NCBI RefSeq assembly: GCF_000317225.1
Contig: NZ_AJLL01000098.1
Span: 62,001-126,000 of the forward strand
DNA length: 64,000 bases
Reading direction: 5' to 3'
DNA from: Fischerella thermalis PCC 7521
Lineage (GTDB): Bacteria; Cyanobacteriota; Cyanobacteriia; Cyanobacteriales; Nostocaceae
Of this stretch, positions 18,364 to 27,148 are shown in pieces (position 1 is the first letter of the stretch; every line of letters begins with the position of its first letter). The translations under genes were made by a program, and so were the position numbers. The notes under the pieces were generated by a model. It had not been told where the DNA came from. It did no database searches and saw nothing but the letters and a program-made list of their open reading frames with translations.

Positions 18364-19662
18364 CTAGTTCAATTCGATTTCAGCATCGGCAGGCATTCCC
18401 GGTTTGGCTAAACCATCGGGAGTCGCAATGCTGATTTTGACTCCAAACACTTGTTCAACTCGATCATTGCGGAAATAGATGTTTTCAGGGGTAAAGGAGG
18501 CTTCTGTGTCGATCGCAGCCACATGAGCCGCAAGTGATTGCTCAGGAGCCGAATCTAGATAGACCTTCGCTGTCTGACCGACGCGTATCTGTCCAATCTC
18601 ACCTTCTGGAATAAATCCACGCAAGTAAACTGTGTTTGGGTTAATCACGGTTAACAGCGTTTTTCCACTGCTAACTACGGTGCCCGGTTCCACACTCCGT
18701 GCTGTGACAATCCCATCAATGGGGCTGGTAATCGTCAGGTCATTGACCTGCGCTAAAATCCGCTGACGTTCCGCGGCAACTTGCCGGACGGTGGCTTGGG
18801 CAGCCTCCCATTGCGAGCGCGCGATCACTAGTTGCTCTTGCAATCCTTGCAGGCGGGTTTGGCGAATATTAGGATTGAGGCGAGTCGTTTGTACCGACGT
18901 GAGATCTCCCTTAGCTGCATTGACTTGTCGTCGAGCCGTCTCCACGGCAGCTTGCTGTGCCCGCAAGGTGGCTTGAGCTGTTTCTAATGCCGTTTGTGCC
19001 TGGTCAAGTTGTTGCTGGCTGTAGGCTCCTTCCTGGTGCAATTTCATCGCGCGATCGCGTTCAATCTGCGCCAGGTTTAACGCAGACTCGGCTTGTTCCT
19101 GTTGTGCCTGAGCTTGCTGCCACTGTGCTTGGGCAGCAGCAAGTGCCGATCGCGCCTGCGTGATTCGACCCCGGGTATCTTCTTGTGCCTGTTCCAGATT
19201 AAGCTGGGCTTCTTCAATCTGGCTTTGAATTACATTGATCTGCCTTTGTGCTTGGTTGACCTGCTGTTGAGCGGCTGCTAGTCGCGCCTCTGCCGCCTGG
19301 AGCTGTGCCTGAATTTCTGAGTCATCCAGTTTAGCAAGCACCTGTCCCACTTGGACGCGATCGCCCTCGCGCACCGTTACAACCATCACCCGTCCAGGTA
19401 CTTTAGTACCAATATCCGTTTCATAGCCTTCAATCCGACCGCTCACTTCCAACACCGTTGAGGGACTGGAAGAACGAAACCCAAAGTACCAAGCTGGAAT
19501 GGCAACTGTTACAAGGGTTAATCCCGCAATCCCTAACCACCAGAGCAGCGATCGATGGGTAAGTTTTGCCTTTGGTAAAGCTACAGAATTTGCCTGCTCG
19601 GATGCTAATTGGTCTGCTGATGTCTCTGAGGCTGGCTCAGTTGGAGAGAATATTTTGGTCAT
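18364..19662 (-). CDS. HlyD-family membrane fusion protein
   Basis: A periplasmic adaptor of 432 residues, counted from MTKIFSPTEP. It has one N-terminal membrane helix (LLWWLGIAGLTLVTVAIPAW), a lipoyl half-motif (VPGRVMVVTVREGDRVQVGQVLAKLD), a long Gln/Ala-rich coiled coil (about residues 120-290), the second lipoyl half and a beta-barrel part. It is the first gene of the efflux operon. It would link the inner-membrane permease to a TolC-like channel. A start six codons upstream is possible. Confidence 0.9.
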   Translation of the reverse strand: MTKIFSPTEPASETSADQLASEQANSVALPKAKLTHRSLLWWLGIAGLTLVTVAIPAWYFGFRSSSPSTVLEVSGRIEGYETDIGTKVPGRVMVVTVREGDRVQVGQVLAKLDDSEIQAQLQAAEARLAAAQQQVNQAQRQINVIQSQIEEAQLNLEQAQEDTRGRITQARSALAAAQAQWQQAQAQQEQAESALNLAQIERDRAMKLHQEGAYSQQQLDQAQTALETAQATLRAQQAAVETARRQVNAAKGDLTSVQTTRLNPNIRQTRLQGLQEQLVIARSQWEAAQATVRQVAAERQRILAQVNDLTITSPIDGIVTARSVEPGTVVSSGKTLLTVINPNTVYLRGFIPEGEIGQIRVGQTAKVYLDSAPEQSLAAHVAAIDTEASFTPENIYFRNDRVEQVFGVKISIATPDGLAKPGMPADAEIELN

Positions 19663-19864
19663 AATGCCTCGCGTGATCACAGGTTTTAATTAAGCGATCA
19701 AAAGCAGTTCAGATTAGAAATATCTATTCCTCTAAGTTGCGACTGGGTTGCTAATACTGAGTCAATATCGTGCGATAAAGTCTGATTCTTTTGATAAGGA
19801 TTCTGTGAGTCATTAAGTTGCAATGCTCAATTTCTGGTCGTTTGGTTCAAATTCCTGAAATAAA
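19663..19864. other. Short region between efflux module and right repeat
   Basis: This stretch should hold the promoter of the efflux operon. I see no strong operator. It ends exactly where the right 257-bp repeat begins. Confidence 0.4.
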
Positions 19865-19958
19865 AGGTTTGGGTAAAGTAAGCGGCTTGCTCAAAGCTGT
19901 AGAGGCGATCGCCCCCATTAGACCAAACCACTCGTGAAAGTCCCATGCTAGTGGTCAT
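19865..19958 (-). pseudogene. cbpM: cbpM 5' fragment
   Basis: The first 31 codons of cbpM follow the intact dnaJ with the usual ATGA overlap, then the match stops where the repeat ends. The intact cbpM lies about 6.2 kb further on, at 13403-13720. Confidence 0.85.
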
Positions 19959-20121
19959 AGATGCACCTCCGCGATCGCACCTCGAGGATCAAAACTGCTG
20001 ACCTGCTGCAACTTTTCATAGCATTCTCTTTCCTGCACACTCAGTTCTTTCGGGGTGACAATTTTCAGCCGCACTAGCAAATCCGTCCGGTTGCCTTTGG
20101 GATCGCGCCAGCCTTTACCGC
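19865..20121. repeat. 257-bp direct repeat, right copy
   Basis: The partner of 13627-13883. It contains the 3' end of the intact dnaJ and the first 31 codons of cbpM. Confidence 0.92.
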
Positions 20122-20950
20122 GTAACCTCAAGGTTTGTCCAGAATCCACGCCAGGGGGGATGCTCATCGTTACCTTTCCGTCCGGCGTTGGAACTTTTAT
20201 TTGGGCACCAAGTACAGCTTCTGCCGGACTAATCGGGATTTCACAAATTAAATTATTTCCTTCAAATCTGTAGAAAGAATGAGGCAGTAACTCAATAGTA
20301 AGATATAAATCTCCCCGCTGCTGGCTAAAGGGGCTGATCTGCCCTTTGCCCTTTACCCGAATCCGGCTGCCGGATTTTGCCCCGGCTGGAATGCGAACAG
20401 TAACCGTTTCATCCCCGATTTGCAACCGTTTTTGGGTGCCGTGAAAGGCTTCGGAAAGGGTGAGGGCGATCGCCGCTTCTGTATCTTGGGCAGGCATTTC
20501 CACAAAACGGCTGAAGGGATCGTCCCCAAAGTCCACGTATTCTCGGAATCCCTCTGGACCCGTTGTTGTCCGATAGGTATATACCCGTCGCCCAGCACCA
20601 CCGCCGCGCCCAAAGCGTCCCAGCAGTTCGTTAATAAAGTCATCAAAACTGCTGTACTGTCCAAAATCCATTCCTTCAAAGCCAGCTCCACCCGGCGGGG
20701 GTGTACCCGCAGCGGCTTGCTTCCAATATTGCCCAAACTGGTCGTATTTCTGGCGCTTTTCTGGGTCAGACAGCACTTCGTGGGCTTCGTTGATCTCTTT
20801 GAAGCGAGCTTCTGCCTCTTGATCACCTGGATTTAGATCTGGATGATATTTGCGCGCCAGTTTCCGGTAGGCCTTTTTGATTTCTTCTGGTGTGGCGGTT
20901 TTACTCACTCCCAGGATTTCGTAATAGTCTTTGAAATCGGTTGTAGCCAT
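19955..20950 (-). CDS. dnaJ: CbpA-type DnaJ co-chaperone
   Basis: A 331-residue Hsp40 counted from [17 protein letters not shown]. It has a J domain with the HPD motif (KYHPDLNPG, near residue 35), a Gly-rich linker ([20 protein letters not shown]) and two C-terminal substrate-binding domains. There is no CxxCxGxG zinc finger, so this is the class B or CbpA type that pairs with CbpM. The longer frame start at 21007 is rejected because the J domain begins at the chosen ATG. It follows the ChaB-tailed gene by 60 bases. Confidence 0.93.
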   Translation of the reverse strand: MATTDFKDYYEILGVSKTATPEEIKKAYRKLARKYHPDLNPGDQEAEARFKEINEAHEVLSDPEKRQKYDQFGQYWKQAAAGTPPPGGAGFEGMDFGQYSSFDDFINELLGRFGRGGGAGRRVYTYRTTTGPEGFREYVDFGDDPFSRFVEMPAQDTEAAIALTLSEAFHGTQKRLQIGDETVTVRIPAGAKSGSRIRVKGKGQISPFSQQRGDLYLTIELLPHSFYRFEGNNLICEIPISPAEAVLGAQIKVPTPDGKVTMSIPPGVDSGQTLRLRGKGWRDPKGNRTDLLVRLKIVTPKELSVQERECYEKLQQVSSFDPRGAIAEVHL

Positions 20951-21010
20951 CGGCAACTCCACGGCAGGAAAACTAGTGGTGTATCGGGCAGTGAGAGTCA
21001 ATACCAAGCC

Positions 21011-21781
21011 TTAATTGGCTTTGCGTTTTGAAAAGATGCCCTTGTCATCGCGATCAAACAATTGCTTGATGCGCTCCCAGGCTTTCATCAGCGCATTGGC
21101 TTTCTCTGGAGATTCGTTGAGGGACTGATTATAGGTTTCCACAAAGGCTTGTTGCGCTTCTTCCGACAAATCTGCCTTCATTTCAGGTGAGAGTTGGTCA
21201 CTGCCTGTCAATTTACCTTCGGGTTCATGGGGAATTTGCATATCTGTAGTGGCAACTTCCTCACCCCCGGCACTTTGTAGGAGCAAAAAGGTTTCACCCG
21301 ATTTTTCTTCGGGAACTTCCACAACCAGCAAAAATTCACCCGCTTGCACCCGTGTTTGATAAATAGCAGCCTTTTCTTGAGGCATTCCTAATGACATCAG
21401 CACCGAACCAAGCCCTGCACCCAGCGCCCCATACAACGCACCGCTAGTTGCCCCTAGCAGAGCCGCTGCCAGCGGTCCGGCTGCCACCACTGCTCCCAAA
21501 AAGGGAATAAACAGCACACCTACCCCAGTCAGCAGGCTCAGGACAGACCCAAAGAGCGAACCATAGAGCGCACCGCTGGCCAAACCATCCAAAATCACGT
21601 CTTTTTTAGTCAAAAACCCAGTAATGCGGGCTTCCGATTGGAAGTTACGTCCAATGATGGAAATCCGCTCTTTGGGCACACCGCGATCGAGCAGGCGTTG
21701 GACAGCATCCTGTAGCTTTTTCTCATCTTTGAAGGTGGCGGAAACGCACTTTTCTGGGGTTTTGGCAAAGGCTGAAGTCAT
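21011..21781 (-). CDS. General-stress-type membrane protein with ChaB-like tail
   Basis: A 256-residue protein. An N-terminal ferredoxin-like segment (CVSATFKDEKKLQDAVQRLLDRGVP...ISIIG) and a glycine-rich hydrophobic middle (ASGALYGSLFGSVLSLLTGVG to GALGAGLGSVLMS) match the YflT/DUF1269-like stress proteins. The last 50 residues (LSEEAQQAFVETYNQSLNES...AWERIKQLF) match ChaB. It sits between dnaK and dnaJ, a position normally reserved for co-chaperones. The role is unknown. Confidence 0.7.
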   Translation of the reverse strand: MTSAFAKTPEKCVSATFKDEKKLQDAVQRLLDRGVPKERISIIGRNFQSEARITGFLTKKDVILDGLASGALYGSLFGSVLSLLTGVGVLFIPFLGAVVAAGPLAAALLGATSGALYGALGAGLGSVLMSLGMPQEKAAIYQTRVQAGEFLLVVEVPEEKSGETFLLLQSAGGEEVATTDMQIPHEPEGKLTGSDQLSPEMKADLSEEAQQAFVETYNQSLNESPEKANALMKAWERIKQLFDRDDKGIFSKRKAN

Positions 21782-21886
21782 GGTTGCTGCTCCTTAATTC
21801 AATGTCTTCAAATTGGTGGTTGGGAATGTTTGGCTTGTAGTAAGCGCTTCAGCACTTACTACCAACCTGACGGCAAATCTCATCCA

Positions 21887-23755
21887 TCACTTTTGGTCTA
21901 TAAAGTCAGCGTCGATAACATCTTCACCGCCGCTGCTCGTGCTGCCACCTGTCTGCTGAGAATAGACCGCGCTGCCAATTTGCATGAGTGCCTGCTGAAT
22001 GTCGTTGGTGAGGGATTTCATCCGATCGTAGTTTTCTTGCTCGATCGCGGTTCGCAAGTCTTGAATCATCTCTTCCAGGCGAGTTTTGTCTGCGGCGGGG
22101 ACTTTATCGCCCAAGTCTTTGAGTTGCTTCTCGGCTTGATAAGCAACCGAATCAGCATTGTTTTTGGTGTCAATTTGTTCGCGGCGGCGGCGATCGGCTT
22201 CGGCGTTGCGTTCGGCTTCTTTCACCATTTTCTCGACTTCTGATTTATCGAGCGTAGAGGCACCTGTAATCGTGATCGACTGCTGCTTGCCAGTGGCTTT
22301 GTCTTTGGCAGAGACAGAGAGAATGCCGTTCGCATCAATGTCAAAGGTGACTTCAATTTGGGGTACACCACGCGGTGCGGGAGGAATGCCGTCGAGTCGG
22401 AAGGTTCCCAAGCTCTTGTTGTCGGATGCCAGCTCCCGCTCCCCTTGCAGAACATGGATTTCCACATTGGTTTGGCCATCGGCAGCAGTTGAAAACACCT
22501 CCGACTTTTTGACTGGAATGGTGGTGTTGCGAGGGATAATTTTGGTCATCACGCCACCCAGGGTTTCTACCCCTAAAGACAATGGTGTGACATCCAATAG
22601 CAACACGTCTTTAACATCACCTGCCAATACCCCCGCTTGGATGGCCGCACCTACAGCAACAACCTCGTCCGGGTTCACGCCCTGACAGGGTTCTTTTCCG
22701 GTCATTTGCCGCACTAATTGCTGCACTGCTGGAATGCGAGTCGAACCACCCACCAGCACGACCTCATCAATGTCGCTAGCAGTGAGTTTGGCATCGCGTA
22801 ATGCTTGATCAACGGGTTTGCGGCAGCGATCGAGCAGGTCACTACACAATTGCTCAAACTGACCTCTGGTCAAGGTCACATCCAGGTGCTTCGGTCCGTC
22901 CTGGGTAGCTGTGATGAATGGTAAATTAATTTGCGTTTGAGTCGCTCCCGACAGTTCAATCTTGGCTTTTTCTGCTGCCTCTGTCAGCCGTTGCAAGGCT
23001 TGCTTGTCTTTGCGTAAATCAACGCCCTCATTGCGCTGAAATTCAGTGGCAAGCCAATCCACGATCTTTTTATCAAAGTCATCTCCACCCAAGTGGGTAT
23101 CACCACTGGTGGATTTGACCTCGAACACGCCATCGCCCACTTCCAAAATGGAGACATCAAACGTACCGCCCCCCAGGTCAAACACCAGAATCGTTTCATT
23201 ACTTTTCTTATCCAACCCATAGGCCAGTGCTGCCGCTGTTGGCTCGTTGATAATGCGTAGAACTTCAATGCCTGCAATCCGTCCGGCATCTTTGGTGGCT
23301 TGTCGTTGCGAGTCGTTGAAGTACGCTGGGACGGTAATCACGGCTTGGGTGACAGGTTCACCCAAATACTTGCTAGCATCATTGACCAGTTTGCGCAGCA
23401 CTTCAGCCGAGATTTCTTCTGGTGCAAATTGCTTTTTCAAAATTGGGCAGTCAAGTTTGACATTGCCATTACTGTCTCGTAATACCTTGTAGGAAACCTG
23501 TTTGGCTTCCTCGGTGACTTCATCATACTTGCGTCCAATAAATCGTTTAACTGAGTAAAAAGTATTGTCTGGGTTCATCACTGCCTGCCGTCGGGCAATT
23601 TGTCCAACGAGCTTGTCGCCCGTTTTGGTGAATGCTACAACCGATGGCGTGGTTCGGCTGCCTTCGGCATTAGCAATGACAACGGGTTGTCCTGCTTCCA
23701 TCACTGCCACGCAGGAGTTTGTTGTTCCTAAATCGATGCCAACGACTTTTGCCAT
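21887..23755 (-). CDS. dnaK: DnaK Hsp70 chaperone
   Basis: A 622-residue Hsp70. It opens [20 protein letters not shown] and carries the other ATPase signatures ([27 protein letters not shown]), the linker [18 protein letters not shown], the substrate domain and a short acidic tail ending EDVIDADFI. It binds unfolded chains with DnaJ and hands aggregates to ClpB. It is the first gene of the long minus-strand operon. GrpE, its nucleotide exchange factor, is not encoded in the island and must come from the chromosome. Confidence 0.97.
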   Translation of the reverse strand: MAKVVGIDLGTTNSCVAVMEAGQPVVIANAEGSRTTPSVVAFTKTGDKLVGQIARRQAVMNPDNTFYSVKRFIGRKYDEVTEEAKQVSYKVLRDSNGNVKLDCPILKKQFAPEEISAEVLRKLVNDASKYLGEPVTQAVITVPAYFNDSQRQATKDAGRIAGIEVLRIINEPTAAALAYGLDKKSNETILVFDLGGGTFDVSILEVGDGVFEVKSTSGDTHLGGDDFDKKIVDWLATEFQRNEGVDLRKDKQALQRLTEAAEKAKIELSGATQTQINLPFITATQDGPKHLDVTLTRGQFEQLCSDLLDRCRKPVDQALRDAKLTASDIDEVVLVGGSTRIPAVQQLVRQMTGKEPCQGVNPDEVVAVGAAIQAGVLAGDVKDVLLLDVTPLSLGVETLGGVMTKIIPRNTTIPVKKSEVFSTAADGQTNVEIHVLQGERELASDNKSLGTFRLDGIPPAPRGVPQIEVTFDIDANGILSVSAKDKATGKQQSITITGASTLDKSEVEKMVKEAERNAEADRRRREQIDTKNNADSVAYQAEKQLKDLGDKVPAADKTRLEEMIQDLRTAIEQENYDRMKSLTNDIQQALMQIGSAVYSQQTGGSTSSGGEDVIDADFIDQK

Positions 23756-24104
23756 CGTTTGTTTCCTCCACTATTCCAAATTGTCCTAAAACGGTTTATG
23801 GCGCGATCAACGGAGCCTGAAGAGACTGATTGCAGCCTTTTTGGGGTGCCTAAGGCTGCGATTATGAGCTGAGGGTAGCTAAACTCTAGTGGACTATAAT
23901 TTGTAGGTGCAGTTTTAGCTGCAATTTCTCTTCACCAAGCAAGCAGTAGATCCTGTAAATTGATGCCTAGAGAACCACTATATAAAAATAGTGTAGAACT
24001 GATTTCAGATTAAAGGGGATCGGTCTTCCAGATGGGAAAAGTTCCTCTTTCCGATCCCCCTTGTGCAGTCAATGGATGAATCACTCAGGATTGACTGCTT
24101 TAGA
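23756..24104. other. dnaK upstream region and hsp20 downstream region
   Basis: No gene is seen. No CIRCE element (TTAGCACTC-N9-GAGTGCTAA) was found before dnaK. The part near 24015-24059 holds a hairpin described separately. Confidence 0.5.
24015..24059 (-). terminator. Candidate terminator after hsp20
   Basis: GGGGATCGG (24015-24023) pairs with CCGATCCCC (24051-24059). On the minus strand the stem is followed by TTTAATC, a weak U tract. It lies about 45 bases behind the hsp20 stop. Confidence 0.5.
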
Positions 24105-24545
24105 TTAACCCAAGTTCACTTTCACAACCTTGTTCTTTTCTTCTTCAGCCTTCGGTAAGGTGAGTTTTAGAATGCCATCTTTGTACTCAGCCTGAACATT
24201 GGTATTCTGTACCCGCGCAGGCAATGGAATTATACGCTGAAACTTGCCGTAACGAAATTCTGTGCGAGTCATTCCTTTTTCTTCTGTTTTAGTTTCCGAT
24301 TTCCGTTCACCCATAATCGAAACAGAGTCTGCCGATACTTGGACGTCCAGATCTTTCGCATCCATACCTGGGACTTCTAGCTTGAGGTGAATCGCATCGG
24401 GGGTTTCCTCCATTTCGGCTGGGGGAACAAAGGTTATGCCATTTGCAGTTTCGCGGACGGTCGGCATTAGCTCGTCAAATAGGCGATTCATCTGCCGTTG
24501 CAGTGTATCAATTTCCCGAAACGGTTCCCAACGAACGAGTGCCAT
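24105..24545 (-). CDS. hsp20: Small heat-shock protein Hsp20
   Basis: A 146-residue small heat-shock protein that holds unfolded proteins without ATP. It starts MALVRWEPFREIDTLQRQMN, the usual class A bacterial start. The alpha-crystallin domain spans about residues 40-135, with PGMDAKDLDVQVSADS and the closing A-x-x-x-x-G-I-L pattern (AEYKDGILKLTLPK). A C-terminal I-x-I motif is not obvious. It is transcribed away from the response-regulator operon, and the shared upstream region holds the direct-repeat operator. Confidence 0.95.
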   Translation of the reverse strand: MALVRWEPFREIDTLQRQMNRLFDELMPTVRETANGITFVPPAEMEETPDAIHLKLEVPGMDAKDLDVQVSADSVSIMGERKSETKTEEKGMTRTEFRYGKFQRIIPLPARVQNTNVQAEYKDGILKLTLPKAEEEKNKVVKVNLG

Positions 24546-24791
24546 AGGAATTTACCTCCTGTTATGTCGATACTTGCGATGTTATTTTTTATGCGATCGA
24601 ATGAATTGTCTCCAACAAGTTGTCTGAGTTCGTGGTGCAGGCTTTAGCCTGTCATGACTGAAGTCACTACTACAAACTGTTACTATAAACTGCAAATGTT
24701 GAATCTGCCTTGGTGCTGAAACAGGAAACAGAGAACGGGAATTCTCTGGAGTTCTGCACTGAAGATTCAAGATTAAAAGTAGGGAAAAAAT

Positions 24792-24809
24792 CTGAGGACT
24801 TTCTGAGGA
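24792..24809. promoter_or_regulatory. Direct-repeat operator CTGAGGA-N4-CTGAGGA, site 1
   Basis: Two exact CTGAGGA heptamers are separated by CTTT, a 7-4-7 layout typical of OmpR/PhoB-family regulators. A TATTAT box starts 24 bases after the second heptamer. The site lies between divergent hsp20 and the response-regulator gene. The same 22-base core occurs at 46754-46771. Confidence 0.7.
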
Positions 24810-25037
24810 CTGGCTGGATTTGCCTCGCCAATTATTATATTGGAGGGGAAGTTAAGGGAGCATCCCACGCTTGTCGCCCTCACCCTAAATCTCTCTGCCA
24901 AAGCGGGAGAGGGAATTCAATCCGGCTCACCTTATCCTCAAAAGGGAGAAGGGCTTGGGAAAGGAGGGAAAGTAAATCGTTGCTTGGTTTGATCGTAGGA
25001 AAATGGAGATAACGGGTAGTAGGATGGCGGCAGAACG

Positions 25038-26888
25038 ATGAAACTGTTGATTATAGATGACGATCGCGAAACAACTTCTGCTCTGAGGGCTGTACTTACC
25101 ACCCAGCAATTGACGCTAGACATTGCGCCGGATGCTCAGACGGCACTAGCACTGCTCCAAACGGTTCCCTACGATTTAATTGTACTGGATGTGATGTTGC
25201 CTGATGCAGACGGTATTTCCCTGTGTCGCAGGATTCGGCAACAGCAGCAAACTATCCCGATTTTGCTATTGACAGCGAAGGATGCGGTGGGCGATCGCGT
25301 GGCTGGGTTAGAAGCGGGGGCGGATGACTATCTCACCAAGCCTTACGACTCCGCAGAATTGCTGGCGCGAATTCGGGCTTTGCTGCGGCGGGGACAGACC
25401 CCTATTACTGAAACCCTGACCTGGGGAGCGTTGCAGGTTGATCCCCAAGGTTGCAAAGTCACCTATCAGGGCAATCCGATTAAGCTAACCCCCAAAGAGT
25501 ACCGGTTACTAGAACTCTTTTTGCGCTATCCCCACCGGATTTTTGATCGCAAAGCATTGCTCGATCACGCCTGGTCGACTGATGAATGCCCAGGGGAAGA
25601 AGCCGTCACTACCCAAATTCGGGGACTACGCCGCAAGCTGGAAGCCGCCGGGCTGCCCAACGACCCGATCGAAACGCTATATGGACTGGGCTATCGCTTA
25701 CGAGCTTGGCAACCGCAAACGCACTCTCAGGAACCCCTTGACGCTGGACAGCAGGAGGCGATCGCCGCCATTGGGCAGATGTGGCAGGAGTTTCAAGGAC
25801 GACTCCAGGAGCAGTTAAGCCTGCTGGAAGAAGCAAGCAGCAACTTAGCCAACCAAACGCTGACCCCAGCGCAACAGCAGCAGGCTCAGTACATTGCTCA
25901 TCGGTTGATCGGGTCCCTCAGTGCTTACGGGCAACCAGAGGCAGCGACACTGGCGCGACATATTGAGCAAGGATTTGCTGCGCCTCAATCTGCGATCGCC
26001 CCTCAATTAACCACCCTGCTACAGCAACTCCGGCAAGCGACTACTCAATCTCCCTTTGCCAATGCTCCTGCAAGCTCAACAGCATCCCAACCGCCGCTGA
26101 CCCACCGAATTTTGGCGATCGCCCCTGACCCCACCCTGTTGCAATCCCTCCAAACCGAAGCACCCAGTTGGGGATATTACCTGGACACTGCCACCGACCT
26201 CACCAGCGCCCGTCAGCAGCTTTTGACCCAAACGCCCGATGCCATTATTCTCGATCTGGACTTCCCAGATACCCAGAACACGGGACTCACTTTCCTGACA
26301 CAAATTAAACGCCTGGGATCTACACCCGTCCTGATTTTGACCCAGCAAGATGGGTTGAGCAATTCTCCTTCAAAGACGCTACGCGATCGCATTACTGTTG
26401 CCCGTCTGGGAGCCGATGCCTACTTGCAAAAATTTGCATCTCCCAGCGATATATGGCGAGTTGTCAATCGCCTGCTGCACCGCTTTGATCCCATCACCGC
26501 CAAGCTGCTGATTGTAGATGACGATCCCGACCTGCTGACACGATTGCAGACACAACTGCAATCCTGGGGGTTTCAAGTCACCGGGCTGAGCGATCCCAGC
26601 CAGTTCTGGTCGGTGCTGCAAACAACCCGCCCCGATCTGCTGCTGCTAGATGTGTCTATGCCCGAATATAGCGGCATTGACCTGTGCCGAGTGGTTCGCT
26701 GCGATGCCCATTGGTACGCCCTGCCCATCCTGTTTCTGTCTGCCCATGCCGATGCCGATACGTTGCATGAAGCCCTGTCAGTCGGAGCCGATGATTACGT
26801 CCTCAAGCCGATCACCGAAGCTGATTTAATTCAACGAATTTTAAAACGCCTGGGACGTATAAGTGCTCTGGAGGAGGTACCCGCCTAA
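25038..26888 (+). CDS. Multidomain response regulator (REC-wHTH-HPt-REC-REC)
   Basis: A 616-residue regulator. The first receiver has Asp51 (LIVLDVMLPD). An OmpR-type winged helix follows at about 126-222 (LTPKEYRLLELFLRYPHRIFDRKALL ... TLYGLGYRL). A histidine phosphotransfer part has His288 in AHRLIGSLSAYG. Two more receivers have Asp406 (IILDLDFPD) and Asp538 (LLLDVSMPE). Phosphate could therefore pass within one chain. It heads the signalling operon with the kinase and two receivers. Its DNA-binding domain makes it the best candidate for the CTGAGGA operator in its own promoter. Confidence 0.9.
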   Translation: MKLLIIDDDRETTSALRAVLTTQQLTLDIAPDAQTALALLQTVPYDLIVLDVMLPDADGISLCRRIRQQQQTIPILLLTAKDAVGDRVAGLEAGADDYLTKPYDSAELLARIRALLRRGQTPITETLTWGALQVDPQGCKVTYQGNPIKLTPKEYRLLELFLRYPHRIFDRKALLDHAWSTDECPGEEAVTTQIRGLRRKLEAAGLPNDPIETLYGLGYRLRAWQPQTHSQEPLDAGQQEAIAAIGQMWQEFQGRLQEQLSLLEEASSNLANQTLTPAQQQQAQYIAHRLIGSLSAYGQPEAATLARHIEQGFAAPQSAIAPQLTTLLQQLRQATTQSPFANAPASSTASQPPLTHRILAIAPDPTLLQSLQTEAPSWGYYLDTATDLTSARQQLLTQTPDAIILDLDFPDTQNTGLTFLTQIKRLGSTPVLILTQQDGLSNSPSKTLRDRITVARLGADAYLQKFASPSDIWRVVNRLLHRFDPITAKLLIVDDDPDLLTRLQTQLQSWGFQVTGLSDPSQFWSVLQTTRPDLLLLDVSMPEYSGIDLCRVVRCDAHWYALPILFLSAHADADTLHEALSVGADDYVLKPITEADLIQRILKRLGRISALEEVPA

Positions 26889-26924
26889 AGGTGGGCTGAA
26901 GCAAAGAGAATCAATGTGAGTCAG

Positions 26925-27101
26925 TTATCTACCCGTCTGCATTGAATTCTGCTGCTCGCTTTCCAGACGCATCTGCTCTTTATGAGGGGCGATCGCCTCT
27001 TGATACGCCTGAACTGCTGAAGTTCCTGCTTTTCCAGAATCTAACTCACTGAAGGCATCCAGGCGACTATACAAGATTATCACATCTCCAGGATGAATCA
27101 C
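26925..27101 (-). pseudogene. Short antiparallel frame between regulator and kinase
   Basis: A 58-codon minus-strand frame with a GTG start and protein-like composition (GDVIILYSRLDAFSELDSG...). It has no visible ribosome-binding site. It may be the tail of a lost gene. Confidence is low. Confidence 0.2.
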
Positions 27102-27148
27102 CGTGCTAAAGTGTAAAAGAAAAATCCACCCATTGCAGGAGTAGCGTC

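Noticed and set aside
22158-22685. 175-codon plus-strand frame
   Set aside because: It is antisense to dnaK, a well supported gene.
23860-23885. Further CTGAGGA-type operator before dnaK
   Set aside because: CTGAGGG is followed after four bases by TAAACTC, which does not repeat the heptamer.
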